A stretch of 64,000 bases of DNA from Sedimentisphaerales bacterium (GTDB lineage: Bacteria; Planctomycetota; Phycisphaerae; Sedimentisphaerales; Anaerobacaceae). Below the pieces are notes generated by a model. That model was not told where the DNA came from and did no database searches. It was given only the letters and a program-made list of their open reading frames with translations. This document shows positions 1-8,624 of the stretch, piece by piece. The stretch spans positions 1-64,000 of the forward strand of contig JAFGDN010000018.1 in assembly GCA_016932095.1 (NCBI GenBank), read 5' to 3'. How positions within the stretch are numbered: position 1 is the stretch's first letter; every line of letters begins with the position of its first letter. The position numbers and the translations under genes were made by a program.

Positions 1-58
1 ACTGGTAGATGGAAATAGCCGCCGTAAGGCGGACAGGCAACGCCTGAAACCGGCAATG

Positions 59-85
59 CCACCAGTTTTAACTGGTGGTTCTTTA
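59..85 (+). terminator. Terminator-like hairpin at the left edge
   Basis: A 7-bp stem (CCACCAG at 59-65, CTGGTGG at 72-78) is followed by TTCTTT. The 58 bases before it also look folded: ACTGGT (1-6) can pair with ACCAGT (61-66), CCGCC-GTAA-GGCGG (about 19-32) closes a GNRA-type loop, and AGGC-AAC-GCCT (37-47) forms another hairpin. This may be the 3' end of a structured RNA or of the transcript entering from the left. I could not match it to a known RNA family. Confidence 0.45.
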
Positions 86-273
86 CTGACATATTTCTGC
101 CTTTCAAAAATACTGCTTAGACCATACCATTTTAACAGCTGTATAACCAAATACAACGCTATTGAGTAATAAATCGAGCAAAATCGCAGCTACCCGCGCA
201 CCAAAAACGACTAATTCAAAATAAAGCCGCCGGGCGGTTTTTTCGCGGAGGATGCTACGGCGGACCACCGCGG

Positions 274-387
274 ATGAAATTAAAGTTCTTCGGATTTATG
301 AGGGGCAAAGACCATCAGCAGCAGCTTAAGGCGCTGGACGAAAAGGCGGCAAAAATAAAGGCAAAGAACAAGGAAAAGGGAAAATAA
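274..387 (+). CDS. Possible small lysine-rich protein, 37 aa
   Basis: An ATG at 274 opens a 37-residue frame ending in TAA at 385-387. The product would be basic and helix-prone, with a run rich in K, A and Q (ALDEKAAKIKAKNKEKGK at its end). A hairpin with a T-run (224-243) precedes it and a good terminator (436-460) follows it, so it could be its own short transcription unit. No Shine-Dalgarno sits at a normal distance from the ATG; GGAGG at about 247-251 is too far. I recognise no family. It may be spurious. Confidence 0.25.
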   Translation: MKLKFFGFMRGKDHQQQLKALDEKAAKIKAKNKEKGK

Positions 388-435
388 AAAGAACCAGATT
401 CTTATCAGCTTGATTTGTAAAATAACGAATTTATT

Positions 436-460
436 GACCCCGGTTTGCGCCGGGGTCTTT
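436..460 (+). terminator. Intrinsic terminator upstream of araB
   Basis: A perfect 8-bp stem (GACCCCGG 436-443, CCGGGGTC 450-457) with a 6-base loop is followed by TTT. It separates whatever lies to the left from the araBD transcript. Confidence 0.6.
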
Positions 461-483
461 ACTGCGCTTCGACAGATTTGGGA

Positions 484-512
484 TTGACCATTAGGGAGAC
501 AGGGCATATCAT
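484..512 (+). promoter_or_regulatory. Sigma-70-type promoter of araBD
   Basis: A -35 box TTGACC (484-489) and a -10 box TATCAT (507-512) are separated by exactly 17 bases. Each matches consensus at five of six positions. The predicted start site lies about 25 bases before the araB ATG, which has a GGGGA ribosome binding site 8 bases upstream. No operator is obvious. Confidence 0.6.
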
Positions 513-543
513 CATAAAATAACTCAACGATGGGGAACATAAA

Positions 544-2202
544 ATGGCATATACGATAGGACTGGATTACGGGACGAATTCGGTAAGATGCGTGCTCGTT
601 GATACGGCCAATGGACGAGAGGTCGGGACGGCGGTTTATGATTACCCTACCGGGCAGGCGGGTATTATTCTCGATAAAAATGACCATAACGTAGCAAGGC
701 AAAACCCGGCGGATTACGTCAAAGGGATAGAAGCAACAATCAAAAAGGCCATTCGGCAGGCAAAGAAAGTTGTAAAGAAATTCGACGCGGGGCAAATCAT
801 CGGGATAGGCGTTGATACGACGGGTTCAACCCCCCTGCCGGTTGATAAAGACGGGACGCCTTTGAGTATGAAGCCGGAGTTCAAAAGAAACAAAAACGCC
901 CAGGCGTGGCTTTGGAAAGACCATACGGGATACGCCGAAGCGGCCGAGATTACCGAATTAGCCAAAAAGGAGCACCCTGAATACTTAGCCAAATGCGGGC
1001 AGGTGTATTCATCAGAGTGGTTTTTCAGCAAGATTCTACACTGCCTGCGGACGGACGCGAAGGTATATGAGGAGGCATATAGCTGGGTGGAATGCTGCGA
1101 TTATATACCGGCGGTCTTGACCGGGACGCAAAGGCCGGAGTTAATGAAGCGAAGTCGATGCGCGGCTGGACACAAGGCGATGTTCAACGACCCCTGGGGA
1201 GGATTGCCGGCAAAAGATTTCCTTGTGAAATTAGACCCGAAACTTGGCGAGTTACGCGACCGGCTATATAAAAGGACATATACGGTCGATTCCGAGGCGG
1301 GAAAGCTTACGGCGGAATGGGCGAAGAAACTGGGTTTGAAGGCGGGAATAACCGTGGCGGTCGGGGCGTTTGACGCGCATCTGGGAGCGGTGGGTTCTGG
1401 AATTGGGCCGGGGAAATTAGTGAAGATAATCGGGACAAGCACCTGTGATATGCTGGTTAGTGAAACGGAAAGGCAATTAGCGGATATACCGGGGATTTGC
1501 GGGATTGTTGACGGGTCGATACTGCCGGGGTATTGGGGGCTTGAGGCGGGACAGTCGGCGGTGGGCGATATATTCAACTGGTTTGTGAATTACATACAGC
1601 CGGGAGGAAAGGTGAAGGGGTCGCACGAGGTGTTGACGAAAAAAGCGGCGAAATTGCGGCCGGGGCAATCGGGGCTATTGGCTTTGGACTGGAACAACGG
1701 CAATCGAACTATTTTAGTTGACCAGCGGCTGACGGGTTTGCTTTTTGGGCAGACGCTTCATACCAAGCCCGAAGAGATATATCTGGCGCTGATTGAAGCG
1801 ACGGCGTTCGGTGCTTTGACTATTATCAACAGGTTCGAGGAATACGGAGTTAAGGTATCGGAGGTGATAAACTGCGGAGGAATCGCGGAGAAAAACCCGT
1901 TGCTTATGCAGATATACGCGGACGTGATGGGAAAGGAAATGAAGGTTTCGCGTTCGGCACAGAGCTGTGCGCTGGGGGCGGCGATTGCGGCGGCTGTGGC
2001 GGCGGGAGGATATAAGAATTTCGCAGAGGCGCAGACGGCGATGTGCGGCGTAAAAAAGACGGCGTATAAGCCGAACGCCGAAAACAACGCTATTTATAAA
2101 AAAATATACGCATTGTATAAGCAGCTTCACGACGCGTTCGGAACGGGTATAATGGCGAATGTAATGAAGGAGATGTTGAATATCAAGGACGCCTATGTAT
2201 GA
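544..2202 (+). CDS. araB: Ribulokinase
   Basis: Phosphorylates L-ribulose with ATP to L-ribulose 5-phosphate in the cytoplasmic L-arabinose pathway. The 552 residues match the usual length of AraB (about 560). The N-terminal FGGY-kinase phosphate loop is DYGTNSVR (residues 8-15), and the C-terminal half carries the second FGGY domain, with CGGIAEKNPLL and the G-A-A-I-A-A-A segment typical of the family. The start is supported by GGGGA 8 bases upstream. It overlaps araD by 8 bases, so the two are probably translationally coupled; araD catalyses the next step. The neighbourhood makes a pentulose substrate much more likely than glycerol or xylulose. Confidence 0.93.
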   Translation: MAYTIGLDYGTNSVRCVLVDTANGREVGTAVYDYPTGQAGIILDKNDHNVARQNPADYVKGIEATIKKAIRQAKKVVKKFDAGQIIGIGVDTTGSTPLPVDKDGTPLSMKPEFKRNKNAQAWLWKDHTGYAEAAEITELAKKEHPEYLAKCGQVYSSEWFFSKILHCLRTDAKVYEEAYSWVECCDYIPAVLTGTQRPELMKRSRCAAGHKAMFNDPWGGLPAKDFLVKLDPKLGELRDRLYKRTYTVDSEAGKLTAEWAKKLGLKAGITVAVGAFDAHLGAVGSGIGPGKLVKIIGTSTCDMLVSETERQLADIPGICGIVDGSILPGYWGLEAGQSAVGDIFNWFVNYIQPGGKVKGSHEVLTKKAAKLRPGQSGLLALDWNNGNRTILVDQRLTGLLFGQTLHTKPEEIYLALIEATAFGALTIINRFEEYGVKVSEVINCGGIAEKNPLLMQIYADVMGKEMKVSRSAQSCALGAAIAAAVAAGGYKNFAEAQTAMCGVKKTAYKPNAENNAIYKKIYALYKQLHDAFGTGIMANVMKEMLNIKDAYV

Positions 2203-2905
2203 AGATTTAAGAAAAGCGGTTTGTGAGGCGAATATAGAGCTCCACAAGCAGGACCTCGTTATTTATAGCTGGGGGAACGTCAGCGGGATTGACCGCAAGG
2301 CGGGCGTTGTCGCCATCAAGCCCAGCGGAGTGCCATACGATGAGATGACACCTGAGAAGATAGTGCTGGTTGACCTTGAGGGAAAAGTCGTCGAAGGCGG
2401 GCTCAAGCCATCCTCAGACACAGCGACGCACCTTGAGTTGTATAAGAATTTTTACGCAATCGGCGGTATTTGTCATGCGCACTCAATGAGCGCAACGATA
2501 TGGGCGCAGGCGGGACGCGAGATACCGTGTTTTGGCACGACACACGCCGATTATTTTTACGGGCCTGTACCTGTCACCGAGCCGCTGACCGAGGACGAGA
2601 TAAAAGAGGAATATGAGCTGAATACAGGAAGAATCATCGTGAGGCGATTCGCGGAACTGAACCCGATGCGTATGCCGGCGGTGCTGGTCGCCGGCCACGG
2701 CCCATTCACGTGGGGCAGCTCCGACAAGGCGGCGGTAGAAACGATGGTCGTCCTGGAAGAGATTGCGACAATGGCAATCGATACCTTAATGATAAACCCA
2801 AACCAGCCACAAATCAGTCAGGCGCTTTTGGACAAACACTATTTCCGTAAACACGGAGAAACGGCATATTACGGCCAGAAAGACGATTCAAAAGAGAAAA
2901 TGTAA
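2195..2905 (+). CDS. araD: L-ribulose-5-phosphate 4-epimerase
   Basis: Class II aldolase family enzyme that converts L-ribulose 5-phosphate to D-xylulose 5-phosphate by a retro-aldol reaction. The zinc site is visible: H94 and H96 in CHAHS, and H168 in VAGHGPF. The SWGNVSG loop (26-31 region) and the KPSG segment bind the phosphate. Length (236 aa) fits AraD/UlaF/SgbE. The start overlaps the end of araB, and GAAGGAGATG inside araB may serve as ribosome binding site. AraD is favoured over the paralogues because araB precedes it. A gap of 255 bases with no supported gene follows. Confidence 0.9.
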   Translation: MYEDLRKAVCEANIELHKQDLVIYSWGNVSGIDRKAGVVAIKPSGVPYDEMTPEKIVLVDLEGKVVEGGLKPSSDTATHLELYKNFYAIGGICHAHSMSATIWAQAGREIPCFGTTHADYFYGPVPVTEPLTEDEIKEEYELNTGRIIVRRFAELNPMRMPAVLVAGHGPFTWGSSDKAAVETMVVLEEIATMAIDTLMINPNQPQISQALLDKHYFRKHGETAYYGQKDDSKEKM

Positions 2906-3160
2906 AAGGCGCAATTGTGGAACCGCTTCGCCACAAGAATTCGAGATTTAACCGAAAGCATCCATATCCAACAAAAACCAAACCTTAAGACCAGCCCGGT
3001 TGATTCCGGAAAGTTCAGGCAGGCGAATTGGCCGCGATATTCTTCCAACACCTCAGCAAAGAATTGTCAACCTAAACAGTATATCTGTCGATTAGTTTAA
3101 CAGGTGCAGTTTTTTGTTACGAGCAGCGTCAAATTAGGATAGTAATGGAGGTATACGTAT

Positions 3161-5623
3161 ATGAAACCTTTCTTTTTTGGCATTGTGTGTCTTGTCTTTG
3201 CCACAGTTTCCCCATTTTCGGCCCTCGCCAATGATATCGATGACTTGATATATGAGGCTTCCCGCGGCAACATCAAATACGTCCAAACACTGCTGGAAAA
3301 AAGTGTCGACGTGAACGCCGAAAACGAATACGGAATGACGGCCTTGATGAGGGCGACTGATAACGGTCATACGGAGGTTGTCAGGCTGTTACTGGAAGCA
3401 GGAGCCAGTGCGAATCCTAAAAGGAGACGTCTTTTTTGTAATGCGCCTTTGTTGCAGGCAGCTGATAATGGTCATACGGATGTTGTCAGGTTGCTGCTGG
3501 AGGCGGGAGCAGATGTGGATCTACCATCTATAGTCGGCGGCAGGACGGCTTTGATGATGGCGGCTCAAGAGGGTCGTAACAGCACTATGAAGCTGTTGCT
3601 GGAAGCAGGTGCTAATGTGAATGCTAAAGAGTTTGATGGCACCACGGCCCTAGTGATAGCGGCCCGGAATGGCCATATGTATATTGTAAACCTGTTACTG
3701 AAAAGCAAAGCAGATATCAATGCCGGAGGATATGGCAACGAGACAGCTTTGATGGCGGCGGCTGAAAGAGGACATACTGGTATTGTCAAATTATTGCTGG
3801 ACGCTGGAGCTGATGTGAATGCTCAAAAAAACGACAGAGAAACAGCTCTGGTGATAGCGGCTGGCAGAGGCCGTACGGATATTGTCAAGCTGTTGCTGGA
3901 GGCCGGAGCCAATGTGAACACTAAGAACAATTACGGCGATATGGCTTTGATGAGAGCGGCGGCCGGGGGACGTATGGATATTGTCAAGCTGTTGCTAGAA
4001 GCAGGTGCCGATGTGAACGCTAAAAACGGATATGGCAGGTCAGCTTTGATGCGGGCGGTTGAGCATGGCCGGATGGATGTTGTCAAGCTGCTGCTGGAAG
4101 TCGGGGCTGATGTGAATGCTGAGACTAATGATGGGGATACAGCTATAATGAGAGCGGCGAGGAGAAAACATGCGGATATTGTCACGCTCTTAAAAGAACA
4201 TGGCGGCTCATTTTTTACCATCTCTGAGGATGCTAATGCTCTGCTCGATGCAGCTTCATGCGGTGATATGGAACAACTCCAAGCACTTGTTCAAAAAGGT
4301 GTTGATGTGAATACCGCAAGACAAAACGGCGGGACAGCTTTGATGGCGGCGGCCTATAAAGGTTATTCAGATATTGTCGAGCTGCTTCTGGAGGCAGGAG
4401 CCAATGTGAACGTTGCAAACAAAAAAGGCGAGACGGCTTTGATAACAGCGGCAGAAAAGGGGCATATGGGTATTGTCAAGCTGTTGCTGAAAGCAGGAGC
4501 CAATGTGAATGTTGAAAGTGCATATGGCAGGACGGCTTTGTATAGTGCTGCTCCAAGCGGCCATACGGAGATTGTCAGGCTGTTACTGGAAAACAAGGCG
4601 GAAGCCGGAACGGCCAGTGGCGCTGCTGCTTTGCGTGCGGCTGCTAATAATGGTCATGCGAATATTGTCAAGCTTCTAGTTGGGGCTGGAGCTAATCCGG
4701 ATGTTAAGAACAAATACGGGCAAACGGCTTTGCATGTCGCGGTTCAGGAGGGTCGTGTGGATATGGTCAAGCTACTGTTGGAAGTTAAAGCTAACGTGAA
4801 TGCGAAAAACAGAGCTGGCAGGACGGTTTTGCATCTGGCTGCTGAAGAGGGTCGCACGGATTTAGTCAAGTTGTTGTTAAACGGAAATGCTAATGTTAAC
4901 GCCGCAGATACTGATGGCATTACGCCTTCAATAATAGCCGCCCAGAATGGTCATACGGAAATCGTAAAGCTGTTGCTGAAGAGAAAAGCTGATGTGAATC
5001 TACAAAGTACATCTGAGGTCATCGTAACAGACTTTGATGATGCCATGGGTCTTCTGGAGAGGTACCGTATCCCCCAAGGAGTGACGGCCTTGATGAGAGC
5101 GGCTCTGACTGGTCGTAAGGATATTGTCAAGCTGCTGCTGAAAGCAGGAGCCGATGTTAACGCAAAGACAACCAAAGGAAAAACGGCTTTGTGGATGGCA
5201 TCTGGAAACGGTCATAAGGATATTGTGAAGCTGTTAAAGAAGTCTGGAGCGGATGCAAGTATCTTGTCGAGTGAAGGTCGTAAAACGTTAAGCGTAGATA
5301 AAAAGAAGAACAATACACAAACAATCGAGCACAATGATGCCAATGACCTTTGCATGGCAGTTTCCCGCGGCGATATCGACCGGCTCCGTTCCCTGTTGGA
5401 AAAAGATATCGATGTGAACGTAAAAATCAAGGGCACTACGCCTTTGTTTCTGGCGACTGCGAAAGGTTATACGGGTATTGTTGAACTGCTGCTGGAAGCA
5501 GGAGCGGAAGTGGATACTGAGGTAAATTTCTTCGGCAAGGTTTATACGTCTTTGAGCATAGCAAAAGAGCTGAACCATACAGAGATAATCAAGCTCTTAA
5601 AAGAATATGGCGCTAAAGATTGA
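3161..5623 (+). CDS. Exported ankyrin-repeat protein, about 23 repeats
   Basis: An N-terminal signal peptide (about residues 1-23, ending FSALA-ND) is followed almost entirely by ankyrin repeats with the pattern G-x-T-A-L-x-x-A-A-x-x-G-H-x-x-I-V-K-L-L-L-x-A-G-A-D-V-N. I count about 23 in three blocks. Each block opens with a divergent capping repeat of the form D-x-L-x-x-A-x-x-G-D/N: repeats 1-10, 11-20 and 21-23. A non-repeat insert (about 620-645) and a lysine-rich linker (about 705-725) interrupt the array. The start has GGAGG 9 bases upstream. Ankyrin arrays bind other proteins; the partner here is unknown and would be periplasmic or extracellular. The gene splits the sugar cluster (araBD before, isomerase after), but nothing shows a role in arabinose use. 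Confidence 0.88.
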   Translation: MKPFFFGIVCLVFATVSPFSALANDIDDLIYEASRGNIKYVQTLLEKSVDVNAENEYGMTALMRATDNGHTEVVRLLLEAGASANPKRRRLFCNAPLLQAADNGHTDVVRLLLEAGADVDLPSIVGGRTALMMAAQEGRNSTMKLLLEAGANVNAKEFDGTTALVIAARNGHMYIVNLLLKSKADINAGGYGNETALMAAAERGHTGIVKLLLDAGADVNAQKNDRETALVIAAGRGRTDIVKLLLEAGANVNTKNNYGDMALMRAAAGGRMDIVKLLLEAGADVNAKNGYGRSALMRAVEHGRMDVVKLLLEVGADVNAETNDGDTAIMRAARRKHADIVTLLKEHGGSFFTISEDANALLDAASCGDMEQLQALVQKGVDVNTARQNGGTALMAAAYKGYSDIVELLLEAGANVNVANKKGETALITAAEKGHMGIVKLLLKAGANVNVESAYGRTALYSAAPSGHTEIVRLLLENKAEAGTASGAAALRAAANNGHANIVKLLVGAGANPDVKNKYGQTALHVAVQEGRVDMVKLLLEVKANVNAKNRAGRTVLHLAAEEGRTDLVKLLLNGNANVNAADTDGITPSIIAAQNGHTEIVKLLLKRKADVNLQSTSEVIVTDFDDAMGLLERYRIPQGVTALMRAALTGRKDIVKLLLKAGADVNAKTTKGKTALWMASGNGHKDIVKLLKKSGADASILSSEGRKTLSVDKKKNNTQTIEHNDANDLCMAVSRGDIDRLRSLLEKDIDVNVKIKGTTPLFLATAKGYTGIVELLLEAGAEVDTEVNFFGKVYTSLSIAKELNHTEIIKLLKEYGAKD

Positions 5624-5756
5624 CACCCCGTAAAAATTATCCGTTAAAAAGTGCCCAGTATCCGGCATAGAGAATCAATCATTATATCTCGTTTGTTTAT
5701 GTTATAATCATCCTCCGTGATATATGTCAAAATTCAAAAATGGAAAGGAAAGAAAA

Positions 5757-7163
5757 ATGCAAAAGACAACGTTTGGAGTTGTCGTTGGAAACAGGGGATT
5801 CTTTCCCGATGTTCTGGCAAAACAGGGGCGAAAAGACATTCTCGACATGCTGAAAACCAATGGCTGCGGGACAGTTACGCTTTCGATGCAGGATACCAAG
5901 TACGGCTCGGTCGAGACGTTCGAGGACGCAAAGAAGTGCGCCGGACTGTTCGCTAAGAACAGCGAAAAAATCGACGGGATAATCGTTACGCTGCCCGATT
6001 TCGGGGATGAAAAAGGAGCGGCGGAAGCGATTAAACGCTGCGGGCTTGACGTGCCGGTGCTGATACAGGCCGAACCCGATGAAACGGGTAAAATGAATAT
6101 GGGGCAAAGGCGGGACTCGTTCTGCGGAAAAATAAGCGTTTGCGATAACCTGCGGCAGGCGGGGATACCTTATACCCTGACGAAACTGCATACTGAGGCG
6201 GTTGGGTCGGCGCAATTCAGGAAGGACCTCGATGATTTCGCTTCGGTTTGCAGGATTGTCAAGGGGCTAAGAAACGCCAGGTTCGGGGCAATCGGGGCAA
6301 GGACGGGGGCGTTTAATACGGTGCGCTTCAGCGAGAAAATTTTAGAGCTGGCCGGCATCGCGGTTGAGACAATTGACTTGTCTGAAATTTTAGGAAGGGT
6401 CGCCCGCCTTGACGACACCGAAAGGAACGTGAAAAAGAAACTGGGCGATATACAAAAATACGCCTCGACCGAATCGATTCCGGCCGGGTCGCTGATGAAA
6501 ATGGCGAAGTTCGGATACGTGATTGACAAGTGGGTCAAAGATAATGGCCTGAACGGCACGGCCATTCAGTGCTGGACGAGTTTGGAGGAATTTTTCGGGA
6601 TAGTGCCCTGCACGCTGATGAGTATGATGAGCGAGTCGCTATTACCAAGCGCCTGCGAGGTTGACGTTACGGGTCTATTGGCGATGTATATTTTACAGCT
6701 TGCGTCGGGGACGCCCAGCGCGCTATTGGACTGGAACAATAATTACGCCAATGACGCGGACAAATGCGTGCTGTTTCACTGCAGCAACCTGCCGAAATCG
6801 TTTTTCAAGTCGGCAAAAATGGACTTCCAGGAAATCATCGCGGGCTCCGTAGGCAAGGACAACACATACGGAACGATAGTCGGAAGAATCGCGGCTGGAC
6901 CTGCGACATTTTTCAGAACTTCGACCGACGACGCGGCTGGAGTCATCAGCACATACGTCGGCGAAGGGGAGTTCACAAACGACAAGCTTGACACTTTCGG
7001 CGGATACGGCGTAATGAAAATACCGAACCTTCAGAACCTGATGCGGTTCATCTGCACGATGGGTTTCGAGCACCACGTGGCAATGAATATGTCGCAAAAG
7101 GCAAACGCCATAGCGGAGGCGGTGAGTAATTATCTCGGCTGGGAGCTTTATTACCACAAATGA
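5757..7163 (+). CDS. L-fucose/L-arabinose isomerase-family protein
   Basis: Resembles the L-fucose isomerase/L-arabinose isomerase fold family: an N-terminal Rossmann-like half (VVVGNRGFFP, GIIVTLPDFGDE) and a C-terminal half with CWTSLEEFFGIVPC, the SALLDWNNNY segment and a closing substrate-binding region. These enzymes interconvert aldose and ketose with a divalent metal. Beside araB and araD, with no araA in view, it may make L-ribulose from L-arabinose, although an araA outside the window cannot be excluded. I chose ATG 5757 (468 aa) because GGAAAGGAAAG lies just before it; an in-frame ATG at 5724 lacks a ribosome binding site. Exact substrate is uncertain. Confidence 0.72.
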   Translation: MQKTTFGVVVGNRGFFPDVLAKQGRKDILDMLKTNGCGTVTLSMQDTKYGSVETFEDAKKCAGLFAKNSEKIDGIIVTLPDFGDEKGAAEAIKRCGLDVPVLIQAEPDETGKMNMGQRRDSFCGKISVCDNLRQAGIPYTLTKLHTEAVGSAQFRKDLDDFASVCRIVKGLRNARFGAIGARTGAFNTVRFSEKILELAGIAVETIDLSEILGRVARLDDTERNVKKKLGDIQKYASTESIPAGSLMKMAKFGYVIDKWVKDNGLNGTAIQCWTSLEEFFGIVPCTLMSMMSESLLPSACEVDVTGLLAMYILQLASGTPSALLDWNNNYANDADKCVLFHCSNLPKSFFKSAKMDFQEIIAGSVGKDNTYGTIVGRIAAGPATFFRTSTDDAAGVISTYVGEGEFTNDKLDTFGGYGVMKIPNLQNLMRFICTMGFEHHVAMNMSQKANAIAEAVSNYLGWELYYHK

Positions 7164-7183
7164 TAACAGGTGTCATCGGCGTT

Positions 7184-7750
7184 TTACGCCTGGCTGCCGG
7201 GTTTCCACTTGATGGAGCAGCCCATACTCGGTTTTTGAATCGATGAGACCTTTTTGCCCGCGAGGACGGCGTCGAGCGCCAGGCGAAGGTCTTTGCCTGT
7301 TACAGGAATGTTGTTTCCCGGCCTGCTGTCGTCCATTTGTCCCCTGTAAACGAGGCGTCTGTTTTCATCGAAGAGAAAGAAATCCGGGGTGCAGGCGGCC
7401 ATATATGCTTTGGCGACACTCTGGTCTTCGTCAAAGAGATATGGGAAGGTAATCTGTGCCTCTGTGACCAATTTGCCCATCATTTCGGGATTGTCTTCGG
7501 GATAATCTTCAATGTCGTTGGAGCTAATTCCGACGACGGCAACGTCTTTTGCCTGATATTCCGCGGCAAGCTTTACAAGGGCTCTTAAGACGTGCCTGAC
7601 GAAGGGGCAGTGATTGCACATAAAAATAACGAGAAGCGCCTTCGATTTTCTGAAGTCATCGATGGAAACTATTTTCCCTTCGGTATCAGGTAAATTGAAC
7701 CCGGGCGCCAAAGCGCCGAGGGGAGTCATTTTAGAAAGCGTTGCGACCAT
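7184..7750 (-). CDS. Thioredoxin-like/peroxiredoxin-fold protein
   Basis: An AhpC/TSA-Redoxin fold protein of 188 residues. The redox motif is C45-N-H-C48-P-F-V, followed by the conserved basic/histidine position; FNLPDTEGK and VVGISSND are family landmarks. The resolving helix and a cis-proline-like segment (CTPDFFLFD) are present, as is the R-G-Q-x-D-D-S-R-P loop usual in this family. It is probably a cytoplasmic thiol-disulfide reductase or peroxiredoxin-like enzyme. No signal peptide is seen. The ATG at 7750 is preferred over an upstream TTG because AAAGG precedes it by 7-8 bases. It is the last gene of the four-gene operon that starts at 8624. Confidence 0.85.
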   Translation of the reverse strand: MVATLSKMTPLGALAPGFNLPDTEGKIVSIDDFRKSKALLVIFMCNHCPFVRHVLRALVKLAAEYQAKDVAVVGISSNDIEDYPEDNPEMMGKLVTEAQITFPYLFDEDQSVAKAYMAACTPDFFLFDENRRLVYRGQMDDSRPGNNIPVTGKDLRLALDAVLAGKKVSSIQKPSMGCSIKWKPGSQA

Positions 7751-7801
7751 AAAAAGACCTTTCAAACGGTGTAAAATCAGCCGGGCGGCATAAAAGGCGG
7801 A

Positions 7802-7999
7802 TTAGCGGCTCATGACCTCTTCTGTTTCGTTAGAGAAGTTTCTTCGTAGGTCATCAAGCAGTTCTTCGCGGTAAACACCAACGTGCGTCGGGGCCTCCAC
7901 GCCGATTATGGCGCGCCCCCTGCGAACACGGAGGACCTTAATCCTTATATCGCCGTCGATTACTATCGCCTCGTTTGTTTTTCTATTCAAAATCAGCAT
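7802..7999 (-). CDS. csrA: Carbon storage regulator CsrA
   Basis: A 65-residue RNA-binding translational regulator. It begins MLILNRKTNEAIVID and continues IRIKVLRVRRGRAIIGVEAP, the standard CsrA beta-barrel; the conserved R-E-E/L RNA-contact region (YREELLDDL) follows. CsrA dimers bind GGA motifs near ribosome binding sites. The start at 7999 has AAAGGA 8 bases upstream and lies inside the end of the preceding CMD-family gene (17-base overlap), so the two are likely coupled. No FliW or flagellar gene is in view. The short acidic tail is unremarkable. Confidence 0.93.
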   Translation of the reverse strand: MLILNRKTNEAIVIDGDIRIKVLRVRRGRAIIGVEAPTHVGVYREELLDDLRRNFSNETEEVMSR

Positions 8000-8345
8000 T
8001 CGAATTTCCTTTCGTTTTTTCCGACTCCCTGTCATTGGGCACAAAGGCAAGCTGCTTGAGTAAAACGTCCTTATGCATCTCAAGCTGGGACCTCGCTGCC
8101 GTCGCGGTGGATATAAGAAGAGCTTCTATAATCTCTTCCCTGCTTGCTCCGGCCTGCATGGCAGATTCGATTTGCCGTTTAACCTCGCCATTGCTTTGAA
8201 ACACAGAGGCGACAACAATCATAAGAAGCTGTTTTGTTTTGGAATCGAGGACGCCTTTTTCAGAGCAAGCGATACAAAATTCCTGGAACGGCCTTCCAAG
8301 CTCGGGAGTGTTGAGCGCAAACCACGGAGTTTTCGATTCATTCAT
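7983..8345 (-). CDS. Carboxymuconolactone decarboxylase (CMD)-family protein
   Basis: A 120-residue all-helical protein of the CMD/AhpD-like family. The core K-T-K-Q-L-L-M-I-V-V-A-S-V and the helix with Q-A-G-A-S-R-E-E-I-I-E-A-L-L-I are visible. The CxxC of true AhpD peroxidase partners is absent: the family position reads F-Q-S-N-G-E-V, so peroxidase activity of the AhpD type is doubtful. ATG 8345 is preferred to TTG 8360 because GGAG lies 9 bases before it. It sits between a zinc-ribbon gene (33 bases upstream) and csrA, whose start it overlaps. Confidence 0.75.
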   Translation of the reverse strand: MNESKTPWFALNTPELGRPFQEFCIACSEKGVLDSKTKQLLMIVVASVFQSNGEVKRQIESAMQAGASREEIIEALLISTATAARSQLEMHKDVLLKQLAFVPNDRESEKTKGNSNADFE

Positions 8346-8378
8346 ATCAATATTCTCCAACAGGACGAAACGAAACGT

Positions 8379-8624
8379 TTATCTAATCCCAATAATGTGC
8401 GCCGGTCGAGCCGTGCTGATATCTATTGCGCTTGTGCCGAATAATCTTTTTTCCAGCCATTGTCCGGAGCAGCCGGCGCGGGCGCATTCATACCAGACAA
8501 AAAGAAAGCCATTCTCGTTGATTCTTTCTACTTCAACCATCCTGTCGCCGCATTCGGGGCAATGATGCACGAACATCTTTTGGCCCGTTTGCCCGGTCCA
8601 TTGAATTGTCGTTTCGTCGTTCAT
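8379..8624 (-). CDS. Small zinc-ribbon protein
   Basis: An 81-residue protein with a probable zinc ribbon: C22-P-E-C25 and C47-x4-C52. The pattern resembles the C4 zinc ribbons at the end of topoisomerase I or in transcription-associated proteins, but the remainder is not diagnostic. The start is set by GGGAG about 9 bases before ATG 8624; the upstream in-frame extension has no such site. It is the first gene of the operon leading to the CMD protein, CsrA and the thioredoxin-like protein. Function unknown. Confidence 0.6.
   Translation of the reverse strand: MNDETTIQWTGQTGQKMFVHHCPECGDRMVEVERINENGFLFVWYECARAGCSGQWLEKRLFGTSAIDISTARPAHIIGIR

Noticed and set aside
1-66. Cyclic-di-GMP class I riboswitch
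   Set aside because: A GNRA hairpin and a following GGAC looked similar, but the conserved GCAAA-C and distal stem sequences do not match.
1101-1577. Long antisense frames inside araB, infB, hflX, rimO and other genes
   Set aside because: They are complements of strongly conserved coding sequence and have no independent start signals or family matches.
2869-3100. Overlapping 60-aa open frames on both strands between araD and the ankyrin gene
   Set aside because: No ribosome binding sites, no family resemblance, and the region is better read as the 3' end of araD plus an intergenic spacer.
3200-5600. DNA-level tandem repeat (satellite)
   Set aside because: The roughly 99-base periodicity is fully explained by 33-residue ankyrin repeats in one open frame, and the copies differ in codons.
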